This document shows positions 33,123 to 36,182 of a DNA stretch of 36,182 bases, one piece after another (positions within the stretch are counted from its first letter, which is position 1; each line of letters opens with the position of its first letter). The notes under the pieces were generated by a model that did not search any database, was not told the DNA's origin, and was given only the letters and a program-made list of their open reading frames with translations. The translations under genes were made by a program, and so were the position numbers. This stretch comes from Flavobacteriaceae bacterium UBA2765 (GTDB taxonomy: Bacteria > Bacteroidota > Bacteroidia > Flavobacteriales > Flavobacteriaceae), in contig DEIV01000055.1 in assembly GCA_002352665.1 (NCBI GenBank), positions 1-36,182 of the forward strand, given 5' to 3'.

Positions 33123-34706
33123 ACCTACTTTATACGGTTTCAATTCTTCAAAAAAGATATCATCATTAGGTACATCAAAATCAATTCCTTTTACCTTTAG
33201 ATTATTGTCAAGATTAAACTTAACAGTACCGAAATTAAACCATGCATGCTTAGCATCCCAAATAATTTCATAAACATCATAATGCCAATGACGCAATGTA
33301 GCAGATAAATCTGGCGAATGTTCAAAATTCATTCGCAAATGATTCTCTTTTTTTGTGATCTTAATATCACCATAAATATCCGATTTATAGGTACCTAAAA
33401 AATCACCAACAGCTATTGAAGGATTGGTATTTAGTACTCGTTTTTCCTTTCTCTCTTCTACTCTATTATCTTCTTTTTGGTATTTATTTATATCTTCCAA
33501 TATTTTTGCAGACCAATCTACAGTTTCAATACCTAAAAATTGATCTAAAGCATAATATGTAGCTGCCATAATTGGACTCTTCATTCCATTTGTTAGAACA
33601 ACTACACCTAATTTTTTATCGGGAATCATCGTTATAGCTGTTATCATGCCATCAAAACCACCAGTATGTCCAACGCGTAAATTCCCATGATAATCGCTCA
33701 ATCCCCAACCCAAACCATAGGCATTAAAATGCCTGTTGAAATCATTTTTTTTGGTATGGTCTATATAATGACTATTATGTGGACGCCAAACCATATTTCG
33801 AGTCTTTTTAGAGAATAGTGTGTCCTTACCATAAATGCCATGATTCAAATTGAGAATCATCCATTTAGAAATGTCATTTACACTAGAAATCACCCCACCT
33901 AAAGCACCAATCTTTTCCCAATCTTCCCATTCAATAGGAATATTGACATGATCTTCTCTGGCATGAGGTGTTGCAAAATTTCCTTTTCCCTCTAATCCAT
34001 TAGGACTGGTAATACTCCTAGTCATCCCTAAAGGATCAAAAATGCGTTCTTTTACATTCTCAGCCCATGTTTTACCAGTAATTATTCTAATTATTTCTCC
34101 AGCAGTTATATACATTACATTAGAATAACCATAACCTGCTCTAAAATCATAAGCTGCAGGAATATGTTTAATACGTTTTATGATTTCTTCAGAAGATAAA
34201 TCAGATTTGTACCAAATTACATCACCACTAAAAGTTCCCAGTCCTACTCTATGGCTCAATAAATCTCTAATGGTAACCTCATTACTTACCCATGGATCGT
34301 ATAAAGCAAAATATGGTAAATAATCTTTCACTTTATCATTCCATTTTAATTTTCCTTCCTCTACCAACATGCCTAAAATTGTTGCCGTAAAAGCCTTAGA
34401 ATTTGAAGCAATGGCATATAATGTATTCGCATTAGGCTCAGCCTCTTTACCTACTTCTTTCACGCCATAATTTCCCGTAAATACTAGTTCTCCATCTTTT
34501 ACAACACCAATAGTAATACTAGGCACCTCCCAATCTTTGGCCATTTTAGCATAATAATTATCTAATTTTTTTAGATTAACCTTAGTTGACTTTTGTGCCA
34601 TTAACGGATTCATAATGCACAGAACTAATAATAAAGTAAAAAAAATATTACCTATCAATCGATTACTATTTTTCTTGTTTTTTGTACTTATTGTTGATTT
34701 ATTCAT
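33117..34706 (-). CDS. Secreted serine hydrolase, class C beta-lactamase family
   Basis: The 529-residue protein has a signal peptide (about 1-37, ending PLMA/Q) and a beta-lactamase-like fold (about 45-400). The catalytic S101-x-x-K104 (IASNSKAF), Y194-S-N196 (GYSNVMY) and HTGG near 356 match class C/penicillin-binding-type hydrolases. A C-terminal domain (about 425-525) resembles DUF3471. Such proteins cleave esters or peptides and are not necessarily antibiotic resistance enzymes. It overlaps meaB on the other strand by 6 bases. The permease gene lies 45 bases upstream on the same strand, so a common transcript is possible. Confidence 0.9.
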   Translation of the reverse strand: MNKSTISTKNKKNSNRLIGNIFFTLLLVLCIMNPLMAQKSTKVNLKKLDNYYAKMAKDWEVPSITIGVVKDGELVFTGNYGVKEVGKEAEPNANTLYAIASNSKAFTATILGMLVEEGKLKWNDKVKDYLPYFALYDPWVSNEVTIRDLLSHRVGLGTFSGDVIWYKSDLSSEEIIKRIKHIPAAYDFRAGYGYSNVMYITAGEIIRIITGKTWAENVKERIFDPLGMTRSITSPNGLEGKGNFATPHAREDHVNIPIEWEDWEKIGALGGVISSVNDISKWMILNLNHGIYGKDTLFSKKTRNMVWRPHNSHYIDHTKKNDFNRHFNAYGLGWGLSDYHGNLRVGHTGGFDGMITAITMIPDKKLGVVVLTNGMKSPIMAATYYALDQFLGIETVDWSAKILEDINKYQKEDNRVEERKEKRVLNTNPSIAVGDFLGTYKSDIYGDIKITKKENHLRMNFEHSPDLSATLRHWHYDVYEIIWDAKHAWFNFGTVKFNLDNNLKVKGIDFDVPNDDIFFEELKPYKVGL

Positions 34707-34751
34707 TTATCTATTTTTACGAATTGATTCGATATTAATTTATATAAATTT

Positions 34752-36095
34752 TCAAGTAAATAAAAATTGTAACATTAATACAATAAGTATTCCTACAATA
34801 CCCTGAAAAAGAGTAGCCATAGTGTGCCCTTTTAATGCTGATTTCACATTTAAATTTGAAAACTGACTGACCACCCAAAAATAACTATCGTTAATATGAG
34901 ATACCGTCATCGCTCCAGCACCAATAGCCAATACTGTTAATGCCTTTTCCAATTCCGTATCCAAACCAAAACTAACTAATAATGGAGATATTATAGCTGC
35001 ACTTGTAATAATTGCCACCGTAGAAGAACCTTGAGCCGTTTTCAATAAAGCAGAAAGAATGAATGCAATTAACAAACCGCTCATTACAAAAGAATTATTC
35101 GGCTCAATAATACTTTGTAAATCAGACATCCTCAACACATTACCAAAAGCGCCTCCGGCACCAGTTACCAAAATTATACTACCTGACTCTTTTAACGATT
35201 TTAAAACCCATTCATTTTTTGTTGTTGATTTAATGTTCCATGAAGACATAAATACTAAAAAAACACCTATCAATAAAGCAATCATTGGTTCGCCTATGAA
35301 AATGAGTAATTCATAAACCCAAGCTTTTCCTAAAGGATAGGTTGGATAATCAGCAAATGATTTTAAGGCAATTAATACAATAGGAATGAGTAGTGGTAAT
35401 AATACTAAGGAAAAATTTGAATTAATGTTAGATTCACCATCCTCTATACTATTGGTCTCAGCTTTCTCTTCAATTAAAGCATCTGCAATAATCATCTTTT
35501 TTCCAATATATGATGCCCATACATATCCGGTTAAAGAAACCGGAATCGCTACAACAAACCCTAAAAGCATCACCAGACCAAGGTCAGCTTCAATTATGGC
35601 AGCAGCAGCAAGAGGTCCGGGAGTTGGTGGAATAAAAACATGAGCTGCATATAAACCCGTTGATAGGGCAATGGCAAAAACCGCTAAAGATATTCCTGTT
35701 TTTTTATGAAGTGCTTTATTTAAGGAAGACAATATGACAAAACCAGAATCGCAAAATACAGGTATAGAAATTATAAAACCTATAATATTCATCGCCAAAG
35801 GAGATCTTTTTACAGGTATACTATGTAAAATTTTTTCAGCGATAACTTTAGTCCCTCCATTATTCTCTAAAAATATTCCTATTGTAGTGCCAAAAGCTAT
35901 TATTAAACCAATACTTGATAATGTTTTACCAAATCCCTCAGAAATATAGGTAACAATAAGCTTTGCATCAAAACCAAATAAGAAACCAACAGCTATAGAA
36001 GCTATCACCAATGAAAAAACAGGATGCACTTTAAGTTTAACGGTAGCAACAATAATTAAAACAAGTGCAAAAAATAAAATTATAATTACCTCCAT
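34752..36095 (-). CDS. GntP-family permease (gluconate:H+ symporter-like)
   Basis: The 447-residue inner-membrane protein has about 12 hydrophobic segments and the GntP/CitM-like pattern, including HVFIPPTPGPLAAA and a late HINDSYFWVV block conserved in the family. It would take up a sugar acid or related carboxylate with protons. Substrate cannot be told. It is the first gene of a possible pair with the secreted hydrolase. The remaining 87 bases to the window end hold no gene that I can see. Confidence 0.9.
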   Translation of the reverse strand: MEVIIILFFALVLIIVATVKLKVHPVFSLVIASIAVGFLFGFDAKLIVTYISEGFGKTLSSIGLIIAFGTTIGIFLENNGGTKVIAEKILHSIPVKRSPLAMNIIGFIISIPVFCDSGFVILSSLNKALHKKTGISLAVFAIALSTGLYAAHVFIPPTPGPLAAAAIIEADLGLVMLLGFVVAIPVSLTGYVWASYIGKKMIIADALIEEKAETNSIEDGESNINSNFSLVLLPLLIPIVLIALKSFADYPTYPLGKAWVYELLIFIGEPMIALLIGVFLVFMSSWNIKSTTKNEWVLKSLKESGSIILVTGAGGAFGNVLRMSDLQSIIEPNNSFVMSGLLIAFILSALLKTAQGSSTVAIITSAAIISPLLVSFGLDTELEKALTVLAIGAGAMTVSHINDSYFWVVSQFSNLNVKSALKGHTMATLFQGIVGILIVLMLQFLFT

Positions 36096-36182
36096 TAAAT
36101 TAACATATAATGCATTAAGTTCATTTTAAAAAAATAGGTATTAATGATGAAACTGTTGTATTTAACGTGAGTTCGACATAAA

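Noticed and set aside
33117..34706. Antibiotic-resistance beta-lactamase
   Set aside because: The SxxK/YxN fold is shared with many esterases and peptidases, and the extra C-terminal domain argues for another role.

Overview
The window looks like a chromosomal segment of a marine-type Flavobacteriaceae (Bacteroidota). Evidence is the low G+C content, no Shine-Dalgarno-like leaders, promoters of the Bacteroidota type (TTG, 19 bases, TAnnTTTG; one perfect case lies before the SRP RNA), and typical gene families (DUF1573, DUF4199, TonB-dependent receptor with a carboxypeptidase-like N-terminal domain, tandem PPK2, M20 PepD). Most genes are housekeeping genes in short minus-strand operons. Species cannot be assigned from the sequence alone.

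Layout. 1-1664 is the only clearly accessory part: a long attC-like imperfect palindrome (17-144), an ORF-poor cassette-like stretch (145-516), a second half-site (517-561), and a tyrosine recombinase whose 3' end faces these sites. A small zinc-ribbon protein follows (1818-2183). 2338-4535 is murB plus a class I aminotransferase, coupled by TAATG. 4677-9305 holds a secreted aspartyl protease with a PDZ domain, a DUF1573 protein and valS. 9575-12502 holds rluF, pepD and a nitroreductase-like flavoprotein. 12646-16193 is an MsbA-like ABC exporter coupled to a phosphohexomutase. 16441-17907 is a membrane glycosyltransferase with a DUF4199 protein. 18040-18135 is the SRP RNA, followed by a short-chain dehydrogenase and a fructose-6-phosphate aldolase-type transaldolase (18329-19878). 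19995-23373 is an operon reading rocD, an NTF2-like secreted protein, ppk2, ppk2. 23765-26779 is a TonB-dependent receptor. 26939-29759 is cysS, yidD, lgt (in transcription order). 29880-31918 is an ECF sigma factor, a membrane anti-sigma candidate and a secreted coiled-coil protein, in overlapping order. 32022-36095 is meaB, a secreted serine beta-lactamase-like hydrolase and a GntP-family permease.

How genes work together. Envelope work recurs: murB (peptidoglycan), lgt (lipoprotein maturation), yidD (membrane insertion), the ABC exporter, the lipid-linked-type glycosyltransferase, the TonB receptor and the ECF module. Translation work is valS, cysS, rluF and SRP RNA. The tandem PPK2 pair could couple polyphosphate to nucleotide pools. 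Several intergenic gaps carry repeat-like palindromes (2245-2295, 9349-9432, 23523-23670, 27976-28027) that look like dispersed elements rather than genes.

The strongest candidate for an under-described system is the left edge. The attC-like site folds with the AAC/GTT geometry of integron cassette sites, yet the adjacent recombinase looks Xer-like and seems to lack the extra segment that defines IntI. Only about 570 bases of this locus are visible, so the array itself lies outside the window.
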